DNA of 64,000 nt from DATHZQ01 sp965216945 (GCA_965216945.1 CBDCGU010000003.1:1798001-1862000); one strand, 5' to 3'; counted from the stretch's first letter, positions 18,126 to 26,964 are shown. Notes: a model not told the origin generated them from the letters alone. Numbers and translations: made by a program.

Positions 18126-18947
18126 CTAGGCGGCGTGGGCCAGTATCTCGATGATGCTCTCGTGGAGGACGCCGTTCGAGAACAACCCGGACCCTTCCGC
18201 GAGGACGGTCTTGCCAGACCAATCCGAGAACGCGCCTCCGGCTTGCACGCACAACCCACCGGATGCTGCGTAATCCCAGACACCGCCGCGAGGAAGAATG
18301 AAGGCATCGAGCATGCCCGCAGCGACTCGGACCGCATCATTTGGGTAGCCATCCGGCGTCGAGACTGCGCCTGACGGCGGTGATTGCCCTTTCACGATGA
18401 GCCGACAACCGGATCCTTCAAGGACAGATAGGAGGGCGGCCGCCTGGTGCCGGTCCCGGGGCAGCCACAGACTCACGCGAGCCGACCGCAGCTGAGACGT
18501 GGGCGAGACACAAAGACGCTTGGTGGGTCTCGTCGGGCGTTCAACACTGGCTTGCCACGATCCCGCGTCGCGTGCCCAGGACCAGCGGCTTCCAATGGCA
18601 GGACTGCTGATCACTCCCACCTCTCCGGCTCCGTCGCGCGTGAGGGCTAGCTCTGTGGACCACTCGGGATTGCCGACGCGGAATCTTGTCGAACCGTCGA
18701 TAGGGTCCAGAATCCAGCAGCGCGACGAATCCGAAGATCGCGACCCTGCTTCCTCTGAGAGAAAGCCGTCCTGAGGCGCGAGCAGTAGCAGAGCCGCCAT
18801 GACTGCCTTATCGACTGCAAGATCGGGCTCATCGGGGCCTAGGCGGCTGCCGGAAGTGCGAAAGTATCGGAGGCTGACAGAGTCAGCTGCATCCGCGAGA
18901 AGGTGTGCGATCCGTAGATCGGGGTTGGGACGCCCACCACTATGCAT
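18126..18947 (-). CDS. Inositol-monophosphatase-family phosphatase
   Basis: A 273-aa member of the Mg-dependent IMPase/CysQ/FBPase fold. Metal-binding motifs are present: SEEAG (about 64-68), WILDPIDGSTRF (78-89) and the late WDYAASGGLCVQAGG. The family removes phosphate from inositol phosphates, histidinol phosphate, 3'-phosphoadenosine nucleotides or similar small molecules; the substrate cannot be read from sequence. It lies on the same strand as the biosynthetic operon ending at 19459 and may serve the same pathway, though a plus-strand gene and ~500 bp intervene. Confidence 0.85.
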   Translation of the reverse strand: MHSGGRPNPDLRIAHLLADAADSVSLRYFRTSGSRLGPDEPDLAVDKAVMAALLLLAPQDGFLSEEAGSRSSDSSRCWILDPIDGSTRFRVGNPEWSTELALTRDGAGEVGVISSPAIGSRWSWARDAGSWQASVERPTRPTKRLCVSPTSQLRSARVSLWLPRDRHQAAALLSVLEGSGCRLIVKGQSPPSGAVSTPDGYPNDAVRVAAGMLDAFILPRGGVWDYAASGGLCVQAGGAFSDWSGKTVLAEGSGLFSNGVLHESIIEILAHAA

Positions 18948-19105
18948 AGCAGCAGGATAGGGTGGTCGACGATGGTCTCACCTTGCGTCCGTACAAGCCT
19001 CACCTCGACAGATTCTCAAGCATCCCAACGTGCAGCCAGTGTTCATCTCGCGGCCTTGGCAGACTCACTCACGCGACGCGGCATCTCTCGCGTCGCCGGT
19101 CGCTG

Positions 19106-19441
19106 ATGCCGTCGGCGAACCTCTTCGTTGCTCCTGAACTCCTCGAGGTCGCGGAGATGCGACTGGACTCGGTCCGAGCGACGGTATCAGCGCACCTGAC
19201 TACTTGGCGCAAGAACCTGACACCGGATCAGATCTCTATCAGGCTTCTCGTACCGCATACGATGCGACAACTGTCGCCTGTGGAATTGGAGATCTTCGGA
19301 CATCTCTACGTGACTCGTGCGCGAAAGCTGGACCAGCGTGCCGCGGGCATCGCAGTCGATGTAGCAGCCGAGCTTGGCGCTCCATGCAGTGTCTGGATCA
19401 ACTTGTCGGTGGTCGGGTACGCCTGGCGAACACCGGACTAG
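19106..19441 (+). CDS. Hypothetical protein
   Basis: A 111-aa product from ATG 19106 (MPSANLFVAPELLEVAEMRL), with RLLVPHTMRQLSPVELEIFG and a C-terminal DVAAELGAPCSVWINLSVVG. It has regular alpha/beta character and the two halves are not low-complexity, so it looks real. I do not recognise the family. The frame is open further upstream to 18962, but that part has poor protein character. It sits alone on the plus strand, converging on the isocyanide synthase gene. It could be an intracellular partner or tautomerase-like protein; no function is claimed. Confidence 0.5.
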   Translation: MPSANLFVAPELLEVAEMRLDSVRATVSAHLTTWRKNLTPDQISIRLLVPHTMRQLSPVELEIFGHLYVTRARKLDQRAAGIAVDVAAELGAPCSVWINLSVVGYAWRTPD

Positions 19442-19458
19442 AGCAACGATTAGCTAGG

Positions 19459-21408
19459 TCAGAGCGTGAGAGCCCACAGTCGACACGGGTAACCGAAGTT
19501 CTCAGTTTCGCCTGCCGCCTCGAAGTCGAGCTTCCGAATCAGACTTTCGGCACGTTCGTTTTCGAAGCGCGACGTACCGTAGATGACAGTCAGCCCTGCT
19601 TCGGCTGCGACGCCGATCAGATCTCGCGCGATGGTAGAACCAAGCCCAGCGCCCATCCGTCCATGAGCGAGGAAGATGACTAGTTCGACGCGATCGTCAG
19701 CCTTGGGACCCAGAACTTGGAACCCTGCCTGCCCAACTAGCTCGTCCGCATCGGCAACGACCGCATACACGCCGAACCCAAACTCGGCATAGTGATCCAG
19801 CCTGAAGTCAAGTAGGTTGCGAGAGTATTCTGGGGACGCGGCCTGGCGTTCCCAGGTCATCTCGTCCGAGGCCGCCAGGATCCCGTGGAGATCGTCATAA
19901 TCTTCTGGCACTAGCCGGCGCAGACCGTATCCATCCGTCGCCGTAGTTGGGCCATCGTGAAGCGCCGCCGATAGCTGATTGATGCTGCCGCTGCCATCCT
20001 CCGCACTCCGGAAGAACAGTGGTTCGCCAGTCATGTCCAGCCTTACAAGGACCAACCTCTGCGGTGCGAGCTGGTAGGCGGGCAACGAGATAATAGATGA
20101 CGGACCTACGTCGCCGTCATCAACATAAGCGGATCCGTTCCAAGGGTAGGCACTACCGGCGCGCGCCAGTGCGACCTGGCCCTTCTTCGGATGAACAGTC
20201 GCTCGGATTGTCCCGGGAAACACGAGCTGAAGAAGGTCGAGGTATCTGACCGTCAGGTTGGTAGCGGCGTAGTCCACGGCTGCATCCATCGCCCTTTCGT
20301 CGAGGTCAGTCCACAACGCTCTCAGCGATGGCGCGACGTCCGGCGGGTTGATCGATGTAAGCAGATCCCAGGCCCTTCGTAGGCTTAGATTAGCGAGCTC
20401 CTCGCGCGAGCGGAGATTCCACTTCATTCCCTGCTTCAGGGTCAGAAACGACGCTGCCGCTTGCCCATCGCCTTTGGCAAGCTCGCGTATGTGACCCGCT
20501 ATGTGTTGCTTTGTGTCCCAGACTGGAGAAGACCTATCAACCGGACTGGTGAAGTGGTCCAACACGGACTCCAGGTCCAAGACCGAGACGGTACCCTGAA
20601 TATTGAGCAGATTGCGAAATGCTCGGAGCTGCTCGCGGTACTTGTCAGCCTCCGACCGCTTCACTCCGAACGTTTCCGCATACATACGACCATCGGACAA
20701 GACAACCATGTCCGCGCCGAATGGGTGAACCTGGTAAAGGGCCAAAGCGAGGGCGTGGAGCCTGAGCATTAACCCGAGCTCGCCAAGGTCGAACGCATGA
20801 GGCTCGCTTAGCGTCCGAAATGGGTTTTGATCCTTGAAGGGGAACGAGGGGACGATGAACATGAGGCGGTCGCCATCCTCAACCTGACGCTCGACGAGCG
20901 CTCGAAAGGACCGTAGATCGAGGTTCTGGCGGTTCTTCACGTGGCCGAGGAGCGGATCGCAGAGCACCTCGATGACAGCGGCCGTCATGTCGCGCGTAGC
21001 GAGTTCGATCAGGGGATCGAGCCGCCCGTTGTAGACGAGCTCGTCTTCGAAGCGGCCGAGAACGCGCTCGAGGAAGTCGAAGCCGACGACCCGTTCGTCC
21101 ACGATGTTGAGACCGAGGGCGCGATAAGCCAGGTCAACCTTCCGAGCTGGGAATTCACCACGGACAAAGGCGCGGAACGCACTCTCGATCCAGTCGCGCT
21201 GCGGTTGCGAGGGGCGGAGGTCGGGCACGGAGTCGAACCGGTACTCCATCGGCGCATAGAGGATCGAACTTGTCGAATCAAACCGTTCCACCCGAACTCG
21301 GGTGAGCGCAGAGCCGCGCGGCATCGTCGCCCAGGCGCGCTCAATCTTCGTGTACGGCGCACCGTGACCCAGGGGTTCGTCTGAGGATAAATGTACGGGC
21401 TCAATCAC
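19459..21408 (-). CDS. Isocyanide synthase (DIT1/PvcA family) fused to a GNAT acetyltransferase
   Basis: A 649-aa two-domain protein. Residues ~50-470 follow the DIT1/PvcA (isonitrile synthase) pattern: PSFPFKDQNPFRT (187-199), DLGELGLMLRL (207-217), LSDGRMYAETFGV (237-249), a region ending in IRATVHPKKGQVAL (401-414) and PWNGSAYV (422-429). These enzymes turn an amino acid, usually Tyr or Trp, into its isocyanide using ribulose-5-phosphate. Residues ~493-649 are a GNAT N-acetyltransferase (RMGAGLGSTIARDLIGVAAE, FENERAESLIRKLDFEAAGE). I know of no standard DIT1-GNAT fusion. The GTG start overlaps the stop of the upstream gene by 4 bp (GTGA), so translation is coupled. It is the last gene of the operon. 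Whether the first domain keeps isocyanide chemistry is untested. Confidence 0.82.
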   Translation of the reverse strand: MIEPVHLSSDEPLGHGAPYTKIERAWATMPRGSALTRVRVERFDSTSSILYAPMEYRFDSVPDLRPSQPQRDWIESAFRAFVRGEFPARKVDLAYRALGLNIVDERVVGFDFLERVLGRFEDELVYNGRLDPLIELATRDMTAAVIEVLCDPLLGHVKNRQNLDLRSFRALVERQVEDGDRLMFIVPSFPFKDQNPFRTLSEPHAFDLGELGLMLRLHALALALYQVHPFGADMVVLSDGRMYAETFGVKRSEADKYREQLRAFRNLLNIQGTVSVLDLESVLDHFTSPVDRSSPVWDTKQHIAGHIRELAKGDGQAAASFLTLKQGMKWNLRSREELANLSLRRAWDLLTSINPPDVAPSLRALWTDLDERAMDAAVDYAATNLTVRYLDLLQLVFPGTIRATVHPKKGQVALARAGSAYPWNGSAYVDDGDVGPSSIISLPAYQLAPQRLVLVRLDMTGEPLFFRSAEDGSGSINQLSAALHDGPTTATDGYGLRRLVPEDYDDLHGILAASDEMTWERQAASPEYSRNLLDFRLDHYAEFGFGVYAVVADADELVGQAGFQVLGPKADDRVELVIFLAHGRMGAGLGSTIARDLIGVAAEAGLTVIYGTSRFENERAESLIRKLDFEAAGETENFGYPCRLWALTL

Positions 21409-22496
21409 GGTTGACCACCACGGAGGTCTCGTATGATGCGGAGAGGAAGATCCCGCAGAAGAGACGCCATTCGTTCAATGTGAACCGTAATCGAGCTGAC
21501 GGTCAAATCACCACCGATCTCCTCGATTGCTTGCTCACCGATGACGCGCCGTGGTGGCCAGATGAACCGAGCAATCTCCAAGAGCTCCGTCCCTGGTGAG
21601 AGACCCCGAGCAATACTTGGCGCACGAAGAACCTCCAGAACTGGTCTATCGACCGGAGTGGAGCTGAACCTCGGCGTCCGGTCTCGCAGATCCCGCTCCT
21701 CCCATTCGGCCCGGGGAATCAACCCCGACTCAGGATGCGTGTGGAGATCGCCAAATGTGTACTCAATGCAGTCGCGGAGGATGTCGCGGCTTTCGGTCGG
21801 CGACATGTTCTGCACTTTTGCCGCGACTATCAGTGACTCAGCGCTGGATTTCTCGTCCCTGTATGTAGTGCTGAAGCATCGGCTGGCCGCAAAGACGGCT
21901 TGTCCAGAGGCGTATAGCGACTCCAGCAGCTGCGTGGCGGGCGTAGGCGCAAGGTAGGCCGGTGCGCCAAATCCCTCATACTCAACCCGTAGAGGTTCGA
22001 GGCCCGCGGCATGCCAATGCGTCGAAATCAGTTTGGGCTCAATCTCCAGGAATCCGCGATCTCGGAAGTAGCTGGCGGCACGTGCCCGGAGCCGAGCCTG
22101 GAACATCTGCGCCCCCAACGCGGCGTAGGCTGGATCGGAACCAGAAATCGGATACGTGAGCGATGAATCCACCAGGACCGGTACTTCTGAAGCGAAGATG
22201 GACGTCTCACCGCGCTTCGTTAGGCCTACCGTCCCAATTCCTCGTATGCGCACACCCACCGAGAGAGCCTTAACGGAGGACCAGGCCGTCGCGCCCAAGA
22301 CCGAGCGTTCTAGCACGATCTGAATCGCCCCGGTGGCGTCCCGAACGGTTGCGAAGCTGATCCCACCAGTGTGATGAGCGCGTGTGACGATCCCTGCAAA
22401 CTCCGCCCTAGCGCCTGACTGACCGCCAAGACGAATGAAGGAGTGGATGTCGCGCGCGTATCGCAGCGAGACTTGATCATTGTTGCGTGATGTCAT
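21405..22496 (-). CDS. Degenerate class II aminoacyl-tRNA-synthetase paralogue (AspRS/AsnRS-like)
   Basis: A 363-aa protein with the layout of AspRS/AsnRS: an OB-fold (about 30-110, TGGISFATVRDATGAIQIVL) and a class II core (about 130-330). Motif 1 is near RDRGFLEIEPKLIS (145-158). Motif 2 reads RCFSTTYRDEKSSAE (206-220): the R-x-E loop is kept, but the following E-F is lost. Motif 3 reads GLSPGTELLEIARFIWPPR (298-316), where the Arg of the usual G-x-G-x-E-R is Leu. At 363 aa it is shorter than AspRS and lacks the bacterial insertion domain. It is probably not a housekeeping synthetase; such paralogues often form amide bonds in biosynthesis (compare AsnA). It lies 3 bp after the amidohydrolase gene and overlaps the next gene. 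Confidence 0.82.
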   Translation of the reverse strand: MTSRNNDQVSLRYARDIHSFIRLGGQSGARAEFAGIVTRAHHTGGISFATVRDATGAIQIVLERSVLGATAWSSVKALSVGVRIRGIGTVGLTKRGETSIFASEVPVLVDSSLTYPISGSDPAYAALGAQMFQARLRARAASYFRDRGFLEIEPKLISTHWHAAGLEPLRVEYEGFGAPAYLAPTPATQLLESLYASGQAVFAASRCFSTTYRDEKSSAESLIVAAKVQNMSPTESRDILRDCIEYTFGDLHTHPESGLIPRAEWEERDLRDRTPRFSSTPVDRPVLEVLRAPSIARGLSPGTELLEIARFIWPPRRVIGEQAIEEIGGDLTVSSITVHIERMASLLRDLPLRIIRDLRGGQP

Positions 22497-22499
22497 CGC

Positions 22500-23660
22500 C
22501 TATCGAGCGTCCAACGTGACGCCACCACGAATCATAACGAGTGACGGACTCGCCAACGCTTCCGGCGTCGCCAGCGGATCCTCCGCATAGGCGATCAAGT
22601 CAGCGTCACGTCCTGGTAACAGGGCTCCCTTACTTGAAGCCAGTCCGAGCGCTGCGGCTGAATGACAAGTCGCGGCCTGGATTGCACGGCTCGGTGGGAG
22701 GCCGGCGTCGATGAGAGTGGCGACAGCCCAAGGCAGGCTGTCGTGGCTCAGCGCGGTCTTGACTCCTGCATCGGTGCCAGCAATGACCCGGATCCGACGA
22801 CGGATCATTTCACGGACTCCCACCTTCCGCCACGAGAGGAAATCCGAGTCCCAGTCGACGCCTGGCCTCTCTACCAACGTGGGCGACACTACGACGCCTG
22901 CCCTTGCCAGCTCGGCTATGTTCGATTCGAGTTCTCGCTCGTCTTCGACGTCGGCATAGGTGCAATGCTCGATGGTGCCGCCGCCAACGCGAGCAGCGAT
23001 AGCGATGCCATGGGCCGAGTGACAGTGATATGCAAGTTCAAGGCCGAGACGTGTCGCTAGCGACCGTAGAGCAACGATCATAGTTTCCGTGAACTGCAAA
23101 CTGCCTATGTCCGACGACGCAGTGAGCACGCCTCCAGTGACCATCACCTTGAGGACATCCGCGCCTCGGCTCGCGTGGTCGCGCACGGCTCGGAGCCCTG
23201 CGCGTCGATCGCCGATCTCTCCTCCCAGGAAGTGGCAGTGACCTCCGACGGATGTCAGCGGTGGTCCGGATGCGATGACGTACGGAAGGCTCCGATCGCG
23301 TAGCCCTTCCTCCCGTAGCACTAATGCGAGATACGACCGGTCGCCCAGGTCTCGAACTGTCGTAACTCCACGTCGAGCCGCGCAGCGCGCCTGTTCCCGC
23401 ATTAGGGGCAATAGCTCGACGTCCGATTGACCCTTCAGCTGTTCTACAGGGTTCTCGGCCTGTGCGTCGAAGCACAAATGCAGATGCGAGTCGATCAAGC
23501 CTGGGTATACGTAGTAGTCACGAAGGTCGAGCTCGTGCTCGACTACCGCCTTAGCCCCTGGTTCAGTCGAGATCTTCCCGTCGAGGACATGAAGGGCGTC
23601 AAGCTTGCGATTCACGCCGGCGATCGAATCAAAGACTCGCGTTGTCCTGACAACAAGCAT
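22500..23660 (-). CDS. Metal-dependent amidohydrolase
   Basis: A 386-aa amidohydrolase-superfamily TIM barrel. It starts MLVVRTTRVFDSIAGVNRKL, with the first metal site in YPGLIDSHLHLCF, later His in LELAYHCHSAHGIAI and GGTIEHCTYADV, the catalytic Asp in RVIAGTDAGV, and the return of the beta-sandwich at ALLPGRDADLIAYAEDPL. Relatives cleave amides, ureas or dipeptides (prolidase/imidazolonepropionase-like group). The ATG at 23660, two bases after the upstream stop, is chosen over a longer frame to 23744 that overlaps the upstream gene. It sits in the middle of the six-gene operon. Confidence 0.85.
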   Translation of the reverse strand: MLVVRTTRVFDSIAGVNRKLDALHVLDGKISTEPGAKAVVEHELDLRDYYVYPGLIDSHLHLCFDAQAENPVEQLKGQSDVELLPLMREQARCAARRGVTTVRDLGDRSYLALVLREEGLRDRSLPYVIASGPPLTSVGGHCHFLGGEIGDRRAGLRAVRDHASRGADVLKVMVTGGVLTASSDIGSLQFTETMIVALRSLATRLGLELAYHCHSAHGIAIAARVGGGTIEHCTYADVEDERELESNIAELARAGVVVSPTLVERPGVDWDSDFLSWRKVGVREMIRRRIRVIAGTDAGVKTALSHDSLPWAVATLIDAGLPPSRAIQAATCHSAAALGLASSKGALLPGRDADLIAYAEDPLATPEALASPSLVMIRGGVTLDAR

Positions 23661-23662
23661 CC

Positions 23663-24847
23663 TCAGGCTACATTGGTGACGACACTGACGGCCCTCTGCA
23701 CCTCTTCCTCGGTGTTGTAGTAATGCGGTGCAAGACGAATACAAACCTCAGCATGCCGCGCATTGAAATCGAGGGGTGCATCCCAAACCGCCATCGTGGA
23801 GACATTAATTGACGCAGCCGCACAAGCATCCTTGATGCGCGATGCTGAGGATTTCGTCGCACCAAATGAGACGATGCCAGACTCCACGCGAGAGGGGCCC
23901 CAAAGATCGAGCTTGCCACTTGATCGAAGACCGTCCGCCAGGATCTGGGACAGATTGGTGACACGGTTCGCGATCGCAGGCAGGCCAATCCTCATCGCGT
24001 ATTCGATGGCGGTAGCGAGCCCAATGGTTCCGGCGATGCTCCGTTCCCAGAGCTCAAACTTGCGGCTATCGCTCCGTATCTCAAGCAAAGAACCTCGGCT
24101 GGGCGTGAACAGGTAGTCCGTAGTAACAAGGTCGCTAGTTACGGGATCGATTGTAGCTGCGAGCTGAGACGAAACGTACAGGAAGCCCGTCCCTCGCGGT
24201 CCTCTCAACCACTTCCGCCCTGTTGCGGTTAGTGCGTCACATCGCACGGTCGCAACGTCGATCGACATCTGACCGACGGACTGGCATGCGTCGACGATGT
24301 ACAGCGCGCTAGATCGCTCAACCCGTTGGCCGATCGCCTCAACGGGGTTGACGGCGCCACTGTGCGCAGCAGCGTGAGTTACCGCAACGAGTACAGGGTC
24401 TCGGTCCAACAGGGAGTCCAACGCGTCGAGATCCATCACTCCGTGGTCGTCGGATGGCACCTCGATGACACGTGCTCCGCTGCGCTCGGCCGCATGCTGG
24501 AGTGCGATGAGCCCGGATCCAAACTCAATACGGCTGGTGAGGATTAGGTCTCCGTCTTTCAGCGGCAGGGAATAGACGAGACTGTTCCAAGCTCTAGACG
24601 CAGAGTCACAGAAAGCAATCTCCGTTGGCTGGCAGCCAACGAGCTGGGCAGCATTGTCGTACACCGCGGCGCCTTGGGCCGTATGGGCGGCCGCCGCTTC
24701 GTAGGGTCCTATCCGCTCTTCCAGGCGCAGGTGTTCAATCACGGCGTCAACGACGGGGGCTGGCGGAAGGGCCGCTCCGCTGTTGTTCAGATGAGTTACG
24801 TGGTTGACGCCCCGCGTCTCCTCACGCAAGGCTTTCCAATCAGTCAT
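23663..24847 (-). CDS. PLP-dependent class V aminotransferase-fold enzyme (EgtE-like)
   Basis: A 394-aa fold-type I PLP enzyme. Landmarks: HLNNSGAALPPAPVVDAV near the start, the PLP-ring Asp in YIVDACQSVGQMSID (Asp186), and the PLP Lys in TGRKWLRGPRGTGFLYVS (Lys212). The GRKWLRGPRGTGFL string is close to that of EgtE, the ergothioneine C-S lyase, and to isopenicillin-epimerase-like members, rather than to housekeeping IscS. The reaction could be C-S cleavage, transamination or racemisation. It overlaps the upstream gene by 8 bp and is followed two bases later by the amidohydrolase ATG. Confidence 0.87.
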   Translation of the reverse strand: MTDWKALREETRGVNHVTHLNNSGAALPPAPVVDAVIEHLRLEERIGPYEAAAAHTAQGAAVYDNAAQLVGCQPTEIAFCDSASRAWNSLVYSLPLKDGDLILTSRIEFGSGLIALQHAAERSGARVIEVPSDDHGVMDLDALDSLLDRDPVLVAVTHAAAHSGAVNPVEAIGQRVERSSALYIVDACQSVGQMSIDVATVRCDALTATGRKWLRGPRGTGFLYVSSQLAATIDPVTSDLVTTDYLFTPSRGSLLEIRSDSRKFELWERSIAGTIGLATAIEYAMRIGLPAIANRVTNLSQILADGLRSSGKLDLWGPSRVESGIVSFGATKSSASRIKDACAAASINVSTMAVWDAPLDFNARHAEVCIRLAPHYYNTEEEVQRAVSVVTNVA

Positions 24848-25532
24848 CTGGATGATCCTCCGATCGGGACCTCAGCAGGTCGAGTGCTTCTTCACCAAGG
24901 GGCGTCATCAGCCATTCGACCGTCACTCCGCCTGGGATCAATGTGCCCCGATCGGTGATCAGACCATGGAGCTCCAGTGTGCGCACGATCGCACGCAAGC
25001 TCTCGGGCGGCTTCTTCAGCGCACTTCCTAGTCGGTCTGGGGAGACACCGCTTCCACGCATCGCACTCAAGGTGTCGAGGACGCGGATGTGAGGCCCATC
25101 GAGAGATGCAATTGCCTTAACGACCTGAAGCATCGAGTCGAGCTCGTCGTCGATGTTGCTAGTCGATGTCGACGCAAGAATCGCTGCGAACGCGTTGAGC
25201 TTCTCGGGGACGGAGCTAGCTGCTGCCGCCTCCAGAGCCGCCACAGCGACATCGATCCGGCGCTCACTGTCTATCAACGCATCCTGGATTTGCTCGGGGG
25301 TTTGCCCCGAGACTTCTGCGGCGCGTGATAGGGCCCTTGTCATCCTTGTGAGTCTGACACGCATCGATCCCTCGAGAACATGCAGCGTCGCGGTCGCCGC
25401 GGGGCCAAGAGCTGCGCCTACTACAGCGCCCGGAAGGCCCCCGATTGCACCTCCAACCAACGTGCCCGCGACGGCTCCAGCCGCATCTCTGGCGACTTGC
25501 GCAGGCTCGCGTCCGTCCTCGTGACTACTCAT
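24840..25532 (-). CDS. Hypothetical protein with a Gly/Ala-rich hydrophobic segment and a winged-helix-like C-terminus
   Basis: A 230-aa product. Residues ~15-50 are Gly/Ala-rich and hydrophobic (GTLVGGAIGGLPGAVVGAAL), like a membrane-inserting glycine-zipper hairpin. The middle is helical. The last ~80 residues look like a winged helix (IRVLDTLSAMRGSGVSPDRL, then IVRTLELHGLITDRG). I do not recognise a named family; it recalls DUF4393-type proteins in layout. It lies 9 bp after the PIG-L gene and overlaps the next, so it belongs to the operon, perhaps as a membrane anchor or regulator. Confidence 0.6.
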   Translation of the reverse strand: MSSHEDGREPAQVARDAAGAVAGTLVGGAIGGLPGAVVGAALGPAATATLHVLEGSMRVRLTRMTRALSRAAEVSGQTPEQIQDALIDSERRIDVAVAALEAAAASSVPEKLNAFAAILASTSTSNIDDELDSMLQVVKAIASLDGPHIRVLDTLSAMRGSGVSPDRLGSALKKPPESLRAIVRTLELHGLITDRGTLIPGGVTVEWLMTPLGEEALDLLRSRSEDHPDD

Positions 25533-25541
25533 AGCCGGAGG

Positions 25542-26222
25542 CTACCGCGTGTCGAGCACTCGGTACTGTTCTGCGAGCCGACTCTTGGGGAGGTCGTGGC
25601 TCTGGGCCACCTCGACTCCCCACTCGCGGAAGAACGAGGGGACATCGCCAAACGACTTCATTTGGCTCCGATGCTTCTCAATGGCGCGTAGCTTCTGATC
25701 GAACACCTCAGTGATATCAACGACACGGTTTGGCTCGTCATGGCCGAATAGCCATACCTCAGCAACGCTGTGCGGATCAAGTCCTTCATTCAGCAGAGAC
25801 GGAAAGGATGCCGCCGTCCGCGCGTCGGGATAGACAGCTGCAAGAGCCGCTTCTCCAACCGCAAGATGGTCTGGGTGGCTAAATCTGATGCTATCGAGAT
25901 TGCGAATCGGGCTGTGCGTGAGCAAGAGGTCGGGACGGACGGTCCTGATGGCACGCGTCAGATCGTGCCGCAGCTGAACCGAAGCTTGCAGGCGTCCGTC
26001 AGGAAACGACAGGAACTCCACGTCGAGCACCCCAAGTTCTTGCGCGGCTTCGCGCTGCTCTTGGACCCGAGTATTGGGTTCTGCCCCGTGCGGAAGGCCG
26101 GCAAGTCCGTGGGTGACAACACAGTAGTGAACGCGTGATCCGCTCGACACGAAGTGTGCGATTGCACCGCCGCAGATGAATTCTGCATCGTCAGGATGGG
26201 CCGCGATCACTAAAACAGTCAT
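25542..26222 (-). CDS. PIG-L-family N-acetylglucosamine-type deacetylase
   Basis: A 226-aa zinc hydrolase of the PIG-L/LmbE fold. The metal motif AAHPDDAEF (7-15) and the second site RFSHPDHLAVG are present, with PDLLLTHSP between them. Relatives include MshB and Mca in mycothiol metabolism, BshB in bacillithiol synthesis and GlcNAc-PI deacetylase. GGCAGGAGG precedes the ATG at 26222. It is the first gene of the six-gene operon that runs to 19459. The upstream gap 26223-26417 should hold the promoter. Confidence 0.88.
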   Translation of the reverse strand: MTVLVIAAHPDDAEFICGGAIAHFVSSGSRVHYCVVTHGLAGLPHGAEPNTRVQEQREAAQELGVLDVEFLSFPDGRLQASVQLRHDLTRAIRTVRPDLLLTHSPIRNLDSIRFSHPDHLAVGEAALAAVYPDARTAASFPSLLNEGLDPHSVAEVWLFGHDEPNRVVDITEVFDQKLRAIEKHRSQMKSFGDVPSFFREWGVEVAQSHDLPKSRLAEQYRVLDTR

Positions 26223-26417
26223 GTCTTCCTCCTGCCGTGTGCGGCCCGCGGTTCCGACACTGTTGATTTCGGAAAGCGCTTAGCGATGCTCGCTCCGACC
26301 GATTCGCCTGCAGTGATACGTGTGCCAATGGATACCAACGTTATGTGCTGCTAAGTATGACACAAAGCCGTCAGGCTGTCACCCTCTGCCGGGGAGCCTG
26401 GGTGACCTGACCTCAAG

Positions 26418-26951
26418 CTAGGTGTCGCACCGGTCGGGGAGTCGACGCCGAAACGAACACAACAACTCGACCGACAGGTCTTCGGTCAGAGCTGGCTCAT
26501 AGTTCTTCCTGAAAGTCGAACCCGCAACGACGAGTGTTCTGGCGGCGAGGCGTCGCCTGGCGGCGATTCCCCGTCCCTTCGTGTCTGGTGTCAGGCCGAA
26601 CAACTCTCTCGTGGCAATGGCTCGCGGGTTCACTTCTGAACCAAGTCGGCGTGCTGCTTCATGGAGGACTCTAAGCAGGCCGAAGGCCCGCATATACTCG
26701 CCGTCACCCGACGAGCGCTCTGCTACAGCTGGTTGCTCAAGCAGGCGCGTCAAATTTGCGAGTTCGGCTGGTCGGGAGCCGATTCGCTTCACCTTCTCCA
26801 TTAGCTGCAGCAGCTCGGGGAAGTCGATGGGTTCCGGTGACTCGTGTACGGCCCCTGCGCCGGGCGGAACCGACACCAAGGCCCTACACGACTCGTGACC
26901 ACAGAATATCCCAGTCTTGCCGCGTAGCTGGACGGTTTCCTTCCAGGTCAC
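26418..26951 (-). CDS. Hypothetical protein with a Cys pair near the N-terminus
   Basis: A 177-aa product from GTG 26951. The start includes TGIFCGHESCRALVSV, a C-x4-C pair; the rest is helical and charged. I do not recognise it. It is divergent from the E1 transfer module, with the hairpin at 26965-26997 between the two starts, a position like that of the 321-aa regulator beside the E2 module. The ribosome site is weak. Confidence 0.5.
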   Translation of the reverse strand: MTWKETVQLRGKTGIFCGHESCRALVSVPPGAGAVHESPEPIDFPELLQLMEKVKRIGSRPAELANLTRLLEQPAVAERSSGDGEYMRAFGLLRVLHEAARRLGSEVNPRAIATRELFGLTPDTKGRGIAARRRLAARTLVVAGSTFRKNYEPALTEDLSVELLCSFRRRLPDRCDT

Positions 26952-26964
26952 CCTGTCAGGGTTC

